From Udeniomyces pyricola (lineage: Eukaryota > Basidiomycota > Tremellomycetes > Cystofilobasidiales > Mrakiaceae): DNA of 64,000 bases. Where the stretch lies: assembly GCA_039545295.1 (NCBI GenBank), contig BCIK01000001.1, positions 1,178,001 through 1,242,000 on the forward strand, in the 5' to 3' direction. Position numbers and translations under genes: made by a program. Shown piece after piece: positions 20,231-32,894 of this stretch (position 1 is the first letter of the stretch; each line of letters opens with the position of its first letter). The notes beneath the pieces are model-generated. The model was not told the origin of the DNA. It saw only the letters and a list, made by a program, of their open reading frames with translations, and did not search any database.

Positions 20231-22637
20231 ATGCCATCGTCTCTGGCTGCTCGCCGCCTGCTCCATCCCCCCTCACGCTTAACCCACTCCCTACGCCTGG
20301 TCTCAACCCACTACCATCCGTCCATTCAACAAGCTTACCACAACATCCAAGCCCACGATCACGGCCACGCTGGCGTTCATGCCTTTGTCGCTCTCAACCC
20401 CCCACACTCTGCTGCCTACCCCGCTCCGGACCCGACCGATGCTCATCCTCTCGCCGGTCTGCCCATTGCCATCAAGGACAACTTTTGCACATCCGATCTG
20501 CCGACGACAGCATGTTCATCCATCCTCAAAGGTTCATCATACGTTCTTGACCCATAGGGAACAGTCAAAATCGGAAGGCCCTACCCACTTTCGTTACCAC
20601 AGCGCGATTGACAGACTGCTTTCACTTCTCCAATCCTCTTCAAAACGATTGACATCTTCCCAACCCCCTCAGACTTCATCTCTCCATACTCATCAACCCC
20701 AACAAACCTTCTTTCCGCCGCAGGCGCTCACGTTATAGGAAAGACTTCTTGTGATGAGTTCGGCATGGGCTCTCACAATGTTAATCTTCCTTCAGAGCTT
20801 TCACCCCCTGTAAACCCTTTCTGGCCTTCGTCTGGGTCCTCTGAAGGGAGCGACCATGGACAAGAAGGGGGAATGGGCAGTCTGGCGTGGAAGGAACGAG
20901 AGCAGAGAAGTTGTGGCGGAAGTTCAGGCGGGAGTGCCGCAGCCGTGGCGAGCGGAATGGCATGGGCGTATGTAGTACTTCCTGCCTTCCGTCTGGAGCG
21001 CTCGTCATCCAGATTTCATGCAAGAATTTTCGTCTGATGGTCTTATATATCTGCCTTGCTTGGATCTATAGCGCTCTCGGTACAGATACTGGCGGGTCCG
21101 TCCGTCTCCCAGCATCGTACTGCGGCGTCGTTGGCTTGAAACCCTCGTACGGCTTGATCTCTCGGTCAGTCCCTTGTCGCTCTTGACTCACTTCGATCAT
21201 GGTGGGCCGTTTGTTGATCTCATCTATTTCCCTGTGATGTGCGGTATGTGTGTGTGTCAATGTTGGATAGTAAAGCCACGGATTGATATCTTATGCCGAC
21301 ACGCTCGATACCGTCGGAATCCTCGCCAAAAAGGTTGACGATGTCAAGCGAGTGTTTGGTAAGTACTTTTCCTCTTTTATCCTCGTTTAATCCCTTTTGT
21401 ACAGAAGAAAAAGAACCACCAGAAATGGTTGGCTAACACTCTTGAATCGAAATGCCAGATGTCATTTCCAAGCCCGATGCCAAAGACCCGACCTGTTCTT
21501 CCCCTGCCATCCGCGCCTCCTCCGCCGCCATCACGTCGGCTGCTATCTCTGCTCTTCCGGGTCTCGCTCACGGCCGACTCGACGGGCTTCGTATCGGTGT
21601 TCCAATCGAGGCATTTCCTTCCGAAACGCATGATGCTCTCACTTCTGAATCAGACGGCTCGGCGACGTCTCTCGACTTGGCGCTCCGGACGCTTCAAACG
21701 TTGGGCGCCACACTGCATTCGGTGTCGACACCATTGGCCCCACATGCACTCAGTGCGTACTATGTCATTGCTAGCGCCGAGGCAGCGAGTAATCTGAGTC
21801 GATTCGATGGTGTTAGGTTCGGATCCAGGAGTCAGGTAGGAGATGGGGAAGGATACCAGGCTACGAGAGGGGCTGGGTTTGGGAATGAAGTCAAAAAGAG
21901 AATTTTGGTCGGAGGGTATGCACTATCGGCAGAGTGAGTCTTTGATCTTTGATCTTTGTTTTTTTTTCTTGCACTTCTGTGTCGTTGCTCGTGTGGAGGC
22001 GTCTTTTGTGTCTCGCCAAAAGGCGTTCGATCCTCCGCCCTCGCTCTCCCCGTGAATCTGACTTATGTCCATGCTTTTTTCTGTCATGTTTTCCTCCTTC
22101 CATCACCTTTCTTTCACGACCCAACACAAAAGAGCATACAACTCCTACTATCTTCCCTCTCGACTGCTCCGCAAACACCTCACACGATCTTACGTCGATC
22201 TATTCCGACATGCTCATCCTTGGATCCCATCCACCTCGACCGCTGAAGACTCCAACCTCGGTATCGACATCCTCATCCAACCCTCATCTATCTCCTCTGC
22301 ACCTCTCCTCTCTTCTCTCAGTAGTCCCTGTACGGACATGAATCCCGAGTCCGGCAGTGACACTGCGGCATCGACGGTAGCTGCTACTTCGCCCTACGTT
22401 CAAGATGTCTTGACTGTTCCTGCGAGTTTGACAGGGTTCCCGGCCATGAGCCTGCCTGTTCGCAGATGGAGGCGCGATGGTAAAAGGGGCAAACTTGAGG
22501 AGTGCTGGCCTATAGGGGTGGGCATGGTTGGGTTCTGGGGAGGAGAGGCGTTAATGTTTGAGGTGGCCAGGGTGCTGGAGCAGGCTTTGGCCGCGGACGG
22601 TGCGCGGATTGAGGGCGAAAGTCAGGAGGATATATAA
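20231..22637 (+). CDS. HER2: Glutamyl-tRNA(Gln) amidotransferase subunit A, mitochondrial
   Basis: Six exons (20231-20531, 20673-20967, 21072-21164, 21276-21358, 21459-21933, 22133-22637) give 583 residues of the amidase-signature family. GatA turns Glu-tRNA(Gln) into Gln-tRNA(Gln) with glutamine as ammonia donor, as part of the mitochondrial GatFAB or GatCAB complex. The catalytic triad positions are visible: Lys82 in [10 protein letters not shown], the cis-Ser motif [11 protein letters not shown] (about 182-192) and the Ser nucleophile in [13 protein letters not shown] (about Ser207). [16 protein letters not shown] and [17 protein letters not shown] are also typical. The first 28 residues (Arg/Ser/Leu-rich) look like a mitochondrial presequence. 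An insert of about 30 residues (about 151-180), rich in Gly, Ser and Glu, sits just before the Ser motif. The gene shares a promoter region with TMEM97-like. Confidence 0.92.
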
Positions 22638-23022
22638 ATGCCGTCGATGAGAAACTCGGTTGATGAGCTGTTGGTGAGCCGGATGATATGACGTGCATAA
22701 GAAGGGTTGGTGGTGATAGAAAGATGATGGGTGTATGAGCACAGTACTAGGACTCGTTGAATGATAATGATAGATGATATATATGTATAACACGATATCG
22801 ATTATTTAAATAAATCCATAAGACAACGTTTATAAGAGTGGGATTATCCTGATTCCGTTCTCTGGGTTTGGTGTTGCGCGTGAGTCTCTTTGGGTGTCGG
22901 ATTCGTTCCTGATCTGCATCATCTCTCGCTCGCGTGCTATCATCATCTTGCATCGACAACCCTCTCCCCTTTCTGGCCTCCTATCCTTACCCGCGTTATT
23001 CCCTTTTCTTCTTCATTCTCAC
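22638..23022 (+). promoter_or_regulatory. GatA 3' UTR and PRMT5 promoter
   Basis: Tandem genes flank this 385-base gap. An A/T-rich stretch (22770-22815, including gatatatatgtataac) fits a polyadenylation region. A C/T-rich tract (22930-23020) precedes the PRMT5 ATG. Confidence 0.4.
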
Positions 23023-26000
23023 ATGACAGACCGAGTTCCCGTACGTCTTCCTGCCTTGCACTCGCTGTCTGTCCAAGTCTCTCCTTCCCTCCGTCTTGTT
23101 TCGTCCTCACCTTTCTTGCTTCTTGACTTGCCTCCTCTGCCATTCGTCTCCGCCTTTCCCCTTCTTCCTCAATCCCTCCGGCATAACCCTCTTCCTTCAG
23201 CTTGCCCTCCATATTCCCCTCTCTCAAATTCCCCCAAATCCCTCTTTACCCCGTCCATCTCCTCCCGTCAACGCCGCTCAGCACGATCCCAACTCGCCCT
23301 CGCGCTACGACATCCACCCCGCGGCTGCTAACGCTAGTCAACCCCCGACGGCCCTCCAGAGACTCACCGAAGAGGCCTTTGCAAAAGATTACGATCAGAT
23401 TTGTGTCAGCTTGACGAATTCGTGAGTTGGTTCTTTGGGAATTCAAGGCTGAGACCGGACGCACGAGGAAGAAAGAAGGAGGCAGGGGGGGAGGTTATGT
23501 GTTTAGCTGAGAAGGGTAGGCCTGAAGAAGGATGGGACCCTGCTTGTAACGTCTGCAGATTACATACGCGTCTGGTATCAACTCACATACATGACGGCAT
23601 ACACGCGGACTCGACGAGAAGCTATCTTCTCGTTCATTGAATAAAGTTATTTACAGAACTCAATGTTGACGTTATTTCCTTCATCTATATTCCGCCTTCT
23701 TTCTGTCCAAACTTCGACTTCCATCGTCCTATCTACACCTGGTCTGTTACACTTTCTATACTTGTAAAGAAACTGGCACGACCGGTGGACTCGACTGTGT
23801 ATCCGAGATTCGGAAGCCGACGACGATCCCAAGACCCAACTTCGAATCGCGCAAGAGGCCGAGCAATGGCGGATGGGGGGAGGCTTCATGCGAAGCGAAG
23901 TTACCTGTACACGTTTAGGTCCGTTCACTCAAGGATCAACGTATAAGGAGACGGAAGGAAGTGACGGATTCCATTGAGGGAGAAATGATGTCTGACGAGG
24001 GGTTGTAACGTTGAGCCACGGAGGGAATAAGGTGACTGACGAAATGTCGGAATTGGTTTGTTTGGATTTGGTAGAGGAGACGGAGCACCTGATCGGCTTG
24101 GCGTCGGACTGGCTGCAGTTGGACTCGCCCGATGAAGGCGTGAGATTTGATGCTGAGCTTGTGAGTCGACTACACCTACAGGAATTGACAGATATTAGGC
24201 CTTCTCAAGAGGGATGTACCAAACAGACGTCTCTGACTCCAACATTACATCTGTCACACCTCACACTGTCGGATTTAGGCTTTGCGACACGAACTAGCCC
24301 TCGCTCATTACCTCAACGTCCCAACGGTCGTCCTTCCTCCACCTCGCAACCGAGCTCACGTGGCCGACTACGCTCGAGCCGTCAATGCCTGCCTGCTGTC
24401 AACCGGATCCTACACCCCTCAAATCTCGATCCGAATCCCCATTTCGGATCCGGCCGAGCTCATCCGACCGGTGTCAGGAGGTGGAAGAACGAGCATCGGA
24501 GGCGACTCCATGATGGATGGGAGCGAGGCAGGAGGAAGGCGAGACACGGGCAGTATGAGTAACCGGTTGAGCACCGCTCAGGTCGGCGTTCAAGATCCGA
24601 GCGCGACGTGGGAGATTTGGGATGTCATTCGCACAATGTGTGGATACAATCCCAGGTTGAGCTTGAGTGAGCCTTTTTTTTTCTCTTTCTAGGCTTGGAT
24701 TTCCGCCTTCCCCGATCCCAATCGAGCTTGGGTCAATAGTCACCTTTTAAACCAGAAAATGCTGACGTCTGTTTTCTTCTTCTGTTCTTTTTCTTTGTTT
24801 CGGCATGGTTCCCTTTTTAATCTTTCTCTGTATTTAGCGTTGGATTTGACGACGCCCCTCCCGCCTTCACATGGAGCTCTCGCTCGCTGGGCTGCTGAGC
24901 CGACGCGTCACATCCTTATCCCTGCCTCGAGCTTCATCAACAATCCCAAAGGATACCCGGTTCTCAGCAAGGCCACTCAAACCTTCCTCAAAGAGGTCAT
25001 GAAGGTGCGTCTCAGCGAATAGCTCAACTTGGGGAGGCTCTTCCTCTCTCTTTGATCGATTGAACCTTAGCCTTACCTGTGTCATTATCTTTTTGGTCCC
25101 ATCCGTTGGTCCAGCAACAACCCACTATCATCCTCTCCGAAACGACTGCCTCACGACACTCAGCTGGTGGGCCCGCCGCCTACCCTCAATACCTTCGGCA
25201 CCTCGAAAAGGTCGCTCGCTCGCTCCGAACCTCACAATCGTCCTCTTCGACCTCGACCTCGATTGACGCCAACCCCGTCGCAGCGACGGCCGATGACTTC
25301 ACCAAGAGTTACTTTGATTGGCTTCAGGCGCCGTTGCAGCCGTTGATGGACGACCTGCAAAGTTCGACGTATGAGGTGTTTGAGCGCGATCCGGTGAAAT
25401 ACCAAAAGTATGAGGAAGCCATCACGCTAGCGCTCGAGGACCGAATGTCAAGTGATACGCTGTGAGTTTGACTTTCACAAGAAGCTTGATCATTTTGTTC
25501 CTTCCCTTTTTCTCTGTCCTCTTCTACCTTGTGATTCATAGACAAGGAAGGGAGGAGGAAGCAGAAAGACAAAGATGAAACTCTGGCGGCTCCTTTTCTG
25601 CTTACTCATCGTGTCTGTATGTGCCAAATCATCAGCTCCATATATGTCTGCGGAGCTGGTCGAGGTCCTCTTGTTGCCATCGTACTGCGAGCTATGGATC
25701 GAACCGGACGAGTTGCTCGCGTGTACGCCGTCGAAAAAAACGCAGCCGCCTTCGTTACGTCAGTGTTCTCTCCCTACTATGCTTTGAGCCTTTTTCCGTT
25801 GGAAGAGGATGATGTATCCTCTTCGATCTGCATCGCTCTCATTTCTTGGGCTCAAGTTCATTTTTCCTTTTTTTTTTTGCGCTTTGGTTTCGAATCTGGT
25901 CTCTCTCCATGCAGCCTTCAAGAGCGTCAAGCTCTCGAATGGGGGTCGGCCGTGACAATCCTCTTTGGCGACATGCGCTCGCTCGACGTACCAGAACCGG

Positions 26001-27865
26001 CCGACATCATTGTGTCGGAACTTCTTGGATCGTTCGGTGACAATGAGCTCAGCCCCGAATGTCTGGATGGGGCGATGCGGTTTTTGAAAGGTTTGTAGGA
26101 GACGGGCATAGGTTCGCTGCCAACAACGTATCATCAAACTAAGCTCAATAACACTGACTCCCCTCTTCTCTATTTTTTTTCTGGACGATGTGTCCCTGTT
26201 GCACGCGCTTTAGCCGACGGTATATCGATCCCCTCTTCTTACACCGCCTACCTCTCACCACTTTCGTCCTCTAAACTCTTCAACGAAGTGACTTCCCGAT
26301 CCTCCATCCCCGCCACCGCCTCTTCTTCATCATCTCCTCCAACCGCCGCGAGCGAGACGCCTTATGTCGTCATGTTCCAAGCCGTCAACACGCTTTCGGG
26401 AAACCCTGACGATGCGACCTATCCAAACGGGGGAGGCGTCGGCGATCCCGGTCGATGTGGCGGTCAGGTCCAAGCGTGTTGGGCGTTTGATCATCCGAGG
26501 CGGGATGTCGTGCTTGATGCTAGAGGCTTGCCCTTGACCAACTCACACAACACGAGAAGCGCTCATCTTACATTCCATATTCCCCATGCTGGTGCCCTTC
26601 ATGGTCTTGCGTATGTCGGATGCTCGTTCCTTCCCCCTCTTTACCTCGCCCATTTATGTGCTTGTTGTCGATCACAGCACTCGTTTTCGAAACTGATCGT
26701 AGTCCCCTCTTATATCACCTTTGCTTCTCAACCGAACGATCAATCCTTCCATTCCCCCATCCGCCTCATTTTCCTCTGAACCTCATCTTTGCAGCGGCTA
26801 CTTTGAAGCCGTTCTCTATGGCGATGTTGGCCTGTCGATCCATCCCGAACGCATGCATTCCGTCAGCCCAGACATGGTCTCTTGGTTTCCTCTGTTCTTC
26901 CCGTTCAAAGTCAGTAACGAATCTGCCCGAAAAAAAAAAACGTGGTCGTCTTTTTTTGCTTTATGTTCTTCTTTACCCTCTTTTCTCTTTTTTAAATCTT
27001 CTTTTGTCACATCCAAACTGATGAACAAGATGTTCCCGTCGCCTATCACCCTCTCTTTTTTTTTCTCTTGCTTTCGCCATCTTTGCTCGATCGTTTCGGT
27101 CTCTTGTCATTGTTGCTCGTTCCCCTTGCTCGACGGCAGGAACCTCTGTTCTTGCCAAGAAATTCGGAGCTGGATGTTCATATTTGGCGTTTGACCGACG
27201 CTCGGAGTCGCAAGGTTCGTCATCATCCAGGGTCGGGAAACAAAACAAAACAAAAAATGAAATAGAAAGAAACTTCCTTCTGATCTCATTTGGGCTTATG
27301 TCGAACATGCTTCAACTTTGGTTCGGGTTTCTCTTCTCTTTTTGCCTTTTAGGTCTGGTACGAATGGCATGCCGAAGCCTTCCTTCCCCTTCCAACAACC
27401 CCAGATTCAGCTCAACCTTCGCCTCATCTTCCTTCTTCCCTTAACCCTCCGACGCCTCTGATGACGACGCCCCAAACGCACTTCTTCTCGCCCACGTCAC
27501 CGCATCAATCGTTCGTGACGGCTTCCCGACCGACGTCCCCGCACAATTCGATCATCAGCGCTCATCGCTCAGGAGGAGGATATCCCGGGGGTTCTCAGCC
27601 GGCCACCAGCGTGGGTGGTGGTGGTGGAGGAGGAGGAGGAGGACCGTTACCCCAAAACCCATCGCGAACGAGCGGACCAAGTCCCATCCCCCCGACCATG
27701 ACGGAAGGAGGTTACTTTGCGAACGAGTTGGACTCGGGCTCGTTGACGCCACCCGTTGTCGGTGGTGGTGGTGCCGCGGTGGCGGCGTCTGGAGGAGGTC
27801 GGCTGAAAATTGGACAGACGAGCTTGCATAACCCTGGAGGAAGGGGTAGTTGGATTGGGTTGTAA
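23023..27865 (+). CDS. Protein arginine N-methyltransferase 5 (PRMT5 / Skb1 / Hsl7)
   Basis: Thirteen exons (23023-23040, 23201-23421, 23770-23918, 24075-24160, 24279-24666, 24838-25004, 25115-25461, 25636-25758, 25915-26090, 26214-26610, 26795-26909, 27140-27214, 27353-27865) give 924 residues. PRMT5 makes symmetric dimethylarginine on spliceosomal, histone and other proteins; in yeasts it also affects cell-cycle entry. The N-terminal TIM barrel is followed by the Rossmann domain with [13 protein letters not shown] (about 459-471), the catalytic double-E loop [19 protein letters not shown] (Glu about 535 and 544) and the beta-barrel with [20 protein letters not shown]. The C-terminal [12 protein letters not shown] is the family end. 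A disordered Pro/Ser/Gly-rich insert of about 140 residues interrupts the last barrel strands. The first exon codes only six residues. For exon 4 the acceptor at 24074 gives [19 protein letters not shown]; an upstream alternative adds residues unlike the family. Confidence 0.93.
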
Positions 27866-29197
<1,332 letters not shown>

Positions 29198-32089
29198 TTA
29201 ACTCTTCTTCCTTCCGATCCAAGCCCACAACTCGACTGGTCCCCCATCGACGCTGTCCTCTTCCTCGCCCTCCTGATGATCGTCTTGATCACGTTCGTCC
29301 GTCTCTTTCTGAAACCCATCCAGTTTCCGAGTCGCCAGAGGATGCGTCGACGTAGACATCTTGGTGATGCCTTCTCCTCCTCCTCCTCTGTTCGCGTTCG
29401 CGCGCGAGAGAGAGATGTTTGGACCAGGGTCCATCGAGTTCGATGAGTGGCAGAGCCAAGACTGAGGAGGGTCGTATGTCGGGAGGGACTCGGCCAAGGT
29501 AGAGGTGAATAAGGAAGCCGTACGGGCTGGAGTGGATGCGACAAGCGAAGAGAGTGACCGGGGATGCGGTAAGGGATAGAGAGCACTATAGGGCCGAACG
29601 AACACATCGTGGTTCGACAGAGATGCAAACCCGCACGAGAAGAAAGAGAAAGAGAGTGGTTGAGAATTGGAGTTTGAGTTTCGTCAGTATCGATTGAAAA
29701 AAGGGAAGGGGGGGGGGGAGATAAAAGATCAACCTAAAGCTCAAATTCTACAAGATAGAAGAATCAAGTCTACTGCACCTCAGAGGAACGAAAAAAAAAG
29801 CTATACAAAAAAAATTGTTTCACTCACTCGATCCATACCGGAACCACGTCGGGCAAAACTCCCGGTGCTCTCACACGACCTCTTTTCCCTTCCCTCGGTT
29901 CCCTCACCCATCTATCAGTCGTCACCGTCGTCGTTGAACGCGTACGTCCTCCGGATGGCTTCATCAACGTTTCCGAGCTAAACACACACCCGACCTGATC
30001 GAGGTTGCCGACCATGAGGAGTGCCGGCTTGATGACCACGCTCGGCCGGGCTTGGAGTAAGTTCTTGTTCTGAAAGCCTTCGTACGCACGGCGTTGGGAA
30101 GGGAGAGCTGAAGGTGGAGGGATGTGTTGGATTGGAGGAGGCAACGCGGGAGTCATGTTGAGGATAGACCGGTTGGAGGAAGAAGACGAAGAGGCGGATC
30201 GGGGTGTGAAAGTAAATGGGTTCGCAAATGGGTGAGAAGGTGCTGTAGGAAGTCGAGCGAGGCGAGCTTGAGGGGTCTTTTCGGGAGAGGCAGGCGGCGT
30301 TAAGACGGTCTCTGGAGGCATCGTATAGGACGTTTCGACAATCTAGGAACGAAAGAAGAAAAACCAGAAAAGAACAAAAACCGACGAAGAGAAATCAGTT
30401 AGGAAAAGCTGAACTCATCGTGTGACGTGCAGAAGGCGAGAGGAATTTATAGACTTACCTCCAGGATGCCCGTCCCTTTTCGCAGCACCCGTATAGCTTC
30501 CTCCAAGACATCAACCCTACGCTCGTCCAAAAAACACCATCCGTGGCTAGGCTGAATTAGCTCGTTAACCAACCGTAAATGATTTCAATGAGACTGATAC
30601 GTACCACTTTGCCTCTGGGATGCCCAACCCAACAAACCTCAGATGCACCATGTCAAAGCTCCCTGAGTCAAACGGTAGCGGCTGGAGGCTGATATGGACA
30701 ATCCACAAAGTCGGGTCAGGTTTCTTTGCAACGTTTGATTATTCGGAAGCAAGAGGGAAAAAGATATATACAAAGAGAAGGGGGGAAAGATATTTACAAG
30801 TCGCCCTTCACCCACTCGACACGTTCCTTCAAGTCCCGCCAATCGACTCTATCTTCCCGTCCAGTCATACTCTCCTCTTCCTCTGACAATCCGCCCATAT
30901 CTTCGCTTCCTCCTTCCAAATCCTTGTCCTCGCTCAACCTCTCTTCGACCTCCCTCTGGAGCTCCGCCAGCGCTGTCAGATCTAACTGAACACTCTCCTC
31001 CAGATCAAGTCCCACAAAGACACTCGACGGCCAAGCTTTCGCCTGCTCCAAGCACCACGAACCAGAGCCACATCCGAGATCCAACACTCTCTCGGGCGGA
31101 GCACGAGTTGATTCAAGGGAGAGAAAAGTGTTCGATCCGGTCGGAGAGGGCTGTTGAAGGGCATTTGTTTGATCGGTCGGGCCAAAGACGGTCGATGTCG
31201 GTGAGATTGGGAGTCGTTCGGCTTTCAAGGTGGCCGTCAAAAGGGTTTCAAGTTGAAGCATCTCAGGCGTATAAGGAACTGGCCAGATTTTTGGGGATTG
31301 GATTGTCAGCTTTCCTGGGGGATGATGAGAGGAAAAAGAGGGGGTCCGGGTTGGAGGTGCTGCGGAGGGACCAACAGGCACAGATCGAGGGTGGTGGTGT
31401 TGATGGGACGCATCTAGAGGCAGCGAGTGAGACCAACGAGTACCTTGAGCCGAGGATGGAGAGGTTAGAGTCCGTGGGGAGTCAGAGGAAGACGTGCGGG
31501 GGGTTGAGGAGGTATCGTTCAAGGTGGTTGGATTGGAATGTTTGGAAGAAGCAGGCGCTATCGAAGAGGACACAGCTCGGGCCGCTAAAGAACGAAGCGG
31601 AGCGTCTCGATTGCCTATACGTTGACTTGGAAACGGGATAGAAGGAGTTCTGTTGCTGGACACGGTCCCTCTATTGGACAGGAGATGGGTGGCCATCGGA
31701 CGATCTGATGAAGAGAAGGGGTCATGACGCTCGACGGGGTCGTGCGGCGAACTCGTTGATGTGGCTTCCGTTGGCGTGTCAAGGTGCCACTTTGAGAACG
31801 GACGATGGTAGGGAAGGCTCGAGTCTTCGGAAGAAGGTGAAAGGAGGGTGGTCGACGGAGGCTTTGGCGAAGAGGAAGAGGAGGAGGAGGCAATGGTAGA
31901 AGGCAAGTTGTTAGAGGAGACCGAGGAAGCAGCTGTAGGGACCGAAGATGCCTCAGGATCCATCATCGAGTCGAATGCCGAACCAACCCAGGAGGTATTG
32001 GTGAGCGAAGGAAGGCTGTCTGATGGGATCCTTGAACGATTCGAAGACAGAGAGGAAGAGGCAGAGACAGGTACGGATTCGGTCGACAT
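29198..32089 (-). CDS. SAM-dependent methyltransferase with long Ser-rich N-terminus
   Basis: Five exons (32089-30798, 30688-30605, 30546-30459, 30342-29828, 29585-29198) give 788 residues. A class I SAM-binding motif ERVLDLGCGSGSWCLEQA lies at about 332-349, followed by SVFVGLDLE and, after a long acidic insert, QPLPFDSGSFDMVHLRFVG and VLEEAIRVLRKGTGILEIVE, the usual motifs II-III. This is the plan of fungal LaeA/UMTA-like or ubiquinone-type small-molecule methyltransferases, but the substrate cannot be told. The first 270 residues are Ser/Thr/Pro-rich and disordered, and the acidic insert of about 70 residues splits the fold between strands 2 and 4. The C-terminal 300 residues are also largely low complexity, so this may be a regulatory methyltransferase rather than a metabolic one; that is inference. 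The last acceptor (29586) is the only AG available there. Confidence 0.8.
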
Positions 32090-32894
32090 TGATGTAGAGC
32101 GAGGTATGTTAACGTCGTCGATCCTCTCCCGATGATATATAGATTGAGCTCAAACTTGGATGAAACCAAGGGATTTGTGCGCCAGGTGCTCCAAGGCCGA
32201 GGATCGAGTGTCGGATGCAATGTAATGAATTTGTTTTGGAGTGGTGACAGGGCAGATCACACTCAGGGGGGGGGGGCGGAGGGGCTCCTTGAATTGTCAA
32301 GGAAGAGGCAAGGGGCGCAATATCACTCAAGTACTGGGAAAAGCTAAAAGTCGCGTCGCCGTCGGTCTGCCTGTGGGATCCAAGGAAGACGGAGGGTTGC
32401 GTGAATGTGGTCGTTGTGTGCAAGAGACAAGAGGTCGGTGCATGGGAGGTTTTGATCTGAAGAACAAGGGAGGAAGAAGCGCCCTGCATATCGGATGTTC
32501 CAAGACCCTTGATCGATGTGTTCAGGCTCACACAAGCGCACAAGCCTCGAATTGTTGTCTGCCGGATGGGCGGACGGGTCGGTTCGTTCGAATCGTGCAA
32601 TGACGCGTTGGTCGAACCAGCCCACCGGTTCTCGCCCGCAGCACCGGCACTTAGGACTTAGCCCCAATTCTCCGCCTCATCATGAACCCATCCATGATCA
32701 TTGATGATTGGCCATCGCCTTAATTCACCTGCAGTTCCATCATCTTCTTCATCTCCGACATCTTCCTCTCGCACGGTCAATACGTGTGTACGTATGTCTT
32801 GCCGAGTCAACTCCTTCCCTCATCTCGTTCTCCTCTCATCTAATCAACGCTAACGACCCAATGGGCCTCTCATCAACCAATTTCTTCATTCGTA
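32090..32894 (-). promoter_or_regulatory. Methyltransferase promoter and ALG9 3' UTR
   Basis: Both flanking genes run leftward. The stretch holds a G-run (about 32267-32275) and scattered open frames without family features. I see no RNA gene. Confidence 0.35.

Noticed and set aside
24011..24074. Earlier acceptor for PRMT5 exon 4
   Set aside because: It keeps the frame but inserts residues unlike the family, whereas the acceptor at 24074 gives the expected [16 protein letters not shown] junction.
32576..32610. GGTTCGTTCGAATCGTGC as a tRNA T-arm
   Set aside because: No matching acceptor, D-arm or anticodon arm, or box A at the right distance, could be found around it.
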